Source of the DNA: Olivibacter domesticus
GTDB lineage: Bacteria > Bacteroidota > Bacteroidia > Sphingobacteriales > Sphingobacteriaceae
Assembly: GCF_900109575.1 (NCBI RefSeq)
Contig: NZ_FOAF01000001.1
Span: forward strand, 434,001-498,000
Length of the DNA stretch: 64,000 nt
Reading direction: 5' to 3'
Of the stretch, positions 62,525 through 64,000 are shown piece after piece. Under the pieces are notes generated by a model. The model was given only the letters and a program-made list of their open reading frames with translations, did not search any database and was not told the DNA's origin. Within the stretch, counting starts at the first letter, position 1. Each line of letters starts with the position of its first letter. Made by a program: the position numbers and the translations under genes.

Positions 62525-62729
62525 TTCGGGTTGATTTTGATGATTAATAAATAAGAATAATTCAAGTTCATATGATAGTGAAATAGTTTGCAGCAATAAT
62601 CAAAAGCGGTTTAAATGCTTATGTGCCATAAATAATATCCCTTATCTGCTTAATCGGTTACGGGGCCGCATAAACATGTGGCCTAATAATTGGCTATTCC
62701 GTACAATGATAATCAATATATTGATTTAT

Positions 62730-62806
62730 TGCAACTTTATGCATTTTTATTACTACTTACTTTATAAATACGTCATAATTCAACTACTTTATTGCAATAG
62801 TATGCA
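62730..62806. promoter_or_regulatory. Two TGCA-N6-TGCA motifs upstream of susC
   Basis: TGCA-ACTTTA-TGCA (62730-62743) and TGCA-ATAGTA-TGCA (62793-62806), each inside a longer similar block (TTTATTGCAA...TATGCATT), 63 bp apart and 206-282 bp upstream of susC. They match the elements near murQ and the nagX-like gene. Confidence 0.45.
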
Positions 62807-63177
62807 TTATTTATTTTGTTTGTATGTTGTTTGTGTTACCGTTTTATTAAATAACTAACGGGTAGCCACTAAGCAGGATACAAATAAAGTTTGTAAGACG
62901 GATGTGCTCGAATTTATCACACAGATTATCTAAAAGGGCGGGAGAGGGGGGAGCTTTTTCGGGTGTATATTTGCTTAGATATTGAAATCAGTTGCTATTT
63001 TTTTAGTCTGTACCTTTCAATTGTAAATCTGCAATTCGTTTGCGATACGTGATGGGCTTATCTATAATTCTGAATGTTTGCTTGGCGCAATTAGAACAGA
63101 AAACAACAATTAAAATAGATGCCCGGATAGTGAAATATTTCATCTTTTAATCACTTTATAGTTTCTTTCAAATGTAT

Positions 63178-63204
63178 AAGAGGGCGTTTTTTAACGTCCC
63201 TCTT
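63178..63204 (-). terminator. Terminator of the SusD-like_2 gene
   Basis: Stem AAGAGGG / CCCTCTT, extendable by the inner CG/CG pairs, lies 26 bp past the stop at 63230. The U-tract is weak on the minus strand. Confidence 0.6.
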
Positions 63205-63229
63205 AATTCTATTATAGATTTCTAAAGTA

Positions 63230-64000
63230 TTAAGGTTGGTCCCACCAAACGGGTTCATTTAAGTAAATAGGGCTCGATGCATTTGGATTTGCTTTTATTA
63301 CTTGTTCTATATTGTAGTTGATTTCATAACTAGGTACAGCAAACCTTCTTGGCCAATCCGTTTGGCTTGGATAGGCTTCTACAAATGTATGGGATGGTCT
63401 CTTAAAACCTTTATATATTCCTATAGTTTCATTATATGCACCGGAGGCGTCAGTGCAATAATTCATTCTACGAAGATCTGACCAAACTTCGGGGGAATAA
63501 GATAGTGCTATATACTTTTGAATCATGATGTGACTCAGCGTTAGATTACCCGAGTTTTGCACAACGGATGTGCTATTCAGAAACTGTTCAGTAAGTTCTG
63601 CGTTAATTTCCATAAGGTTCATGTGTGAACGGATTCCTGCTTTGTAAGCGGCTAAAGCTTCAGCGGATTGACCAAGGCGTAATCTGACCTCTGCTTCGAT
63701 AAAACGCATTTCTGCATTCGTTAATAAGAGCCCTTTACCTCCCCGTTTTGTGTACCAGGAGCCTGTAGACAAAATGCGATTGCCTGCTTGAGGCTGAGCG
63801 GGATCCCTTCTGAGCTGAACATAAACAGAATCTTTATTTGAAAAACTGTTTGAACTACTAATATATGAATAACTACTAGGGCCCGTTTTTGGCAAATCGG
63901 ACGACATGTCTACCAATTGTGTGGTTATTAGAACGCCCTCTTTGTTTTGCATGCTAGGAATAAGTAAATCTATCCGCGGATCTGCTACATTGTTATTTCC
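63230..64000 (-). CDS. SusD-like_2 family lipoprotein, C-terminal part
   Basis: C-terminal 256 codons of a SusD/RagB-type nutrient-binding lipoprotein; the frame is open through the right edge, so the N-terminus is outside. An internal ATG at 63952 is not the start, since the upstream residues NNVADPRIDLLIPS are the conserved DPR block. Diagnostic for the SusD-like_2 subgroup: LLLTNAEMRFIEAEVRLRLG, SPEVWSDLRRMNY, WPRRFAVPSYEINYN and the terminal EPVWWDQP. It closes a separate locus: a terminator follows and 705 bp separate it from the next SusC. Confidence 0.92.
   Translation of the reverse strand, partial: GNNNVADPRIDLLIPSMQNKEGVLITTQLVDMSSDLPKTGPSSYSYISSSNSFSNKDSVYVQLRRDPAQPQAGNRILSTGSWYTKRGGKGLLLTNAEMRFIEAEVRLRLGQSAEALAAYKAGIRSHMNLMEINAELTEQFLNSTSVVQNSGNLTLSHIMIQKYIALSYSPEVWSDLRRMNYCTDASGAYNETIGIYKGFKRPSHTFVEAYPSQTDWPRRFAVPSYEINYNIEQVIKANPNASSPIYLNEPVWWDQP

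Larger units (their letters stand above)
62525..63229. other. Long intergenic region upstream of the amino-sugar SusC
   Basis: A 705-bp gap. It contains two TGCA-N6-TGCA elements (62730-62806), a plus-strand TATATTTG box (62966-62973), a terminator at 63178-63204 and a 32-codon plus-strand frame (63052-63150; MGLSIILNVCLAQ, then LEQKTTIKIDARI) that resembles the start of an exported protein and may be debris of a lost gene. No intact gene seen. Confidence 0.55.

Noticed and set aside
1-64000. tRNA, rRNA or riboswitch genes
   Set aside because: Intergenic regions were read for cloverleaf-like arms and common riboswitch cores; none convincing was seen. A covariance-model scan could not be run.

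Overview
The window looks like a chromosomal segment of a Sphingobacteriaceae-type Bacteroidota (Sphingobacterium/Pedobacter/Olivibacter-like; genus not resolvable by eye). The evidence is two complete SusC/SusD pairs plus part of a third SusD, a hybrid two-component sensor of the Bacteroidota type, a short primary sigma factor lacking region 1.1, TAnnTTTG-type promoter -7 boxes, near absence of Shine-Dalgarno sequences and DUF4468/DUF819-type proteins. No tRNA, rRNA, CRISPR array or intact insertion sequence was seen.

Layout. 1-9.7 kb (minus strand): a polysaccharide-utilisation locus of a glucuronoyl esterase (CE15), SusC, SusD and a hybrid two-component regulator that runs off the left edge. 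10-19.8 kb: single genes (nitrilase-fold hydrolase, LytTR regulator, Crp-like regulator, OmpA-like protein, GAF protein, DoxX, and an SDR/HxlR divergent pair). 19.9-27 kb (plus strand): a GH92 glycosidase with Gln where the catalytic acid is expected, then a tight operon of a RuBisCO-like protein, a DUF1537 sugar-acid kinase, an Asp/Glu-racemase-fold protein and a BASS-type transporter. 27-36 kb: accessory genes, including an ArsR/SRPBCC pair with clear operator dyads, a GHKL-ATPase/PD-(D/E)XK fusion that looks like a one-gene defence system, a GT39 glycosyltransferase and a small double-glycine-leader bacteriocin-like peptide. 36-48 kb: GH76, a metallophosphoesterase, mog, DUF819 plus dipeptide epimerase, a DUF4468 protein, htpG, a long-form GAPDH and rpoD.

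48-62.5 kb: a probable peptidoglycan/N-acetylmuramate utilisation locus. It holds a NagX-like acyltransferase on the plus strand, and on the minus strand SusC, SusD, NamZ (DUF1343/GH171), a metallophosphoesterase-PQQ propeller protein, GH9, a polysaccharide deacetylase, MurQ and a sodium:solute symporter. A TGCR-N6-TGCR motif recurs upstream of three of its transcription units. At the GH9/deacetylase junction there is what looks like a complete -1 programmed frameshift signal: slippery A_AAA_AAG, 7-nt spacer, 7-bp hairpin. The deacetylase reading frame stays open upstream of its first ATG and reads in family-like fashion, so the two may be made as one fusion protein. The right edge holds the C-terminal part of a SusD-like_2 lipoprotein from another locus.

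The points most worth checking are the GH9-deacetylase frameshift junction, the RuBisCO-like operon, the GHKL-nuclease fusion, the GH92 Gln substitution and the shared operator-like motif. All assignments come from reading the sequence and family knowledge; no database search was run.
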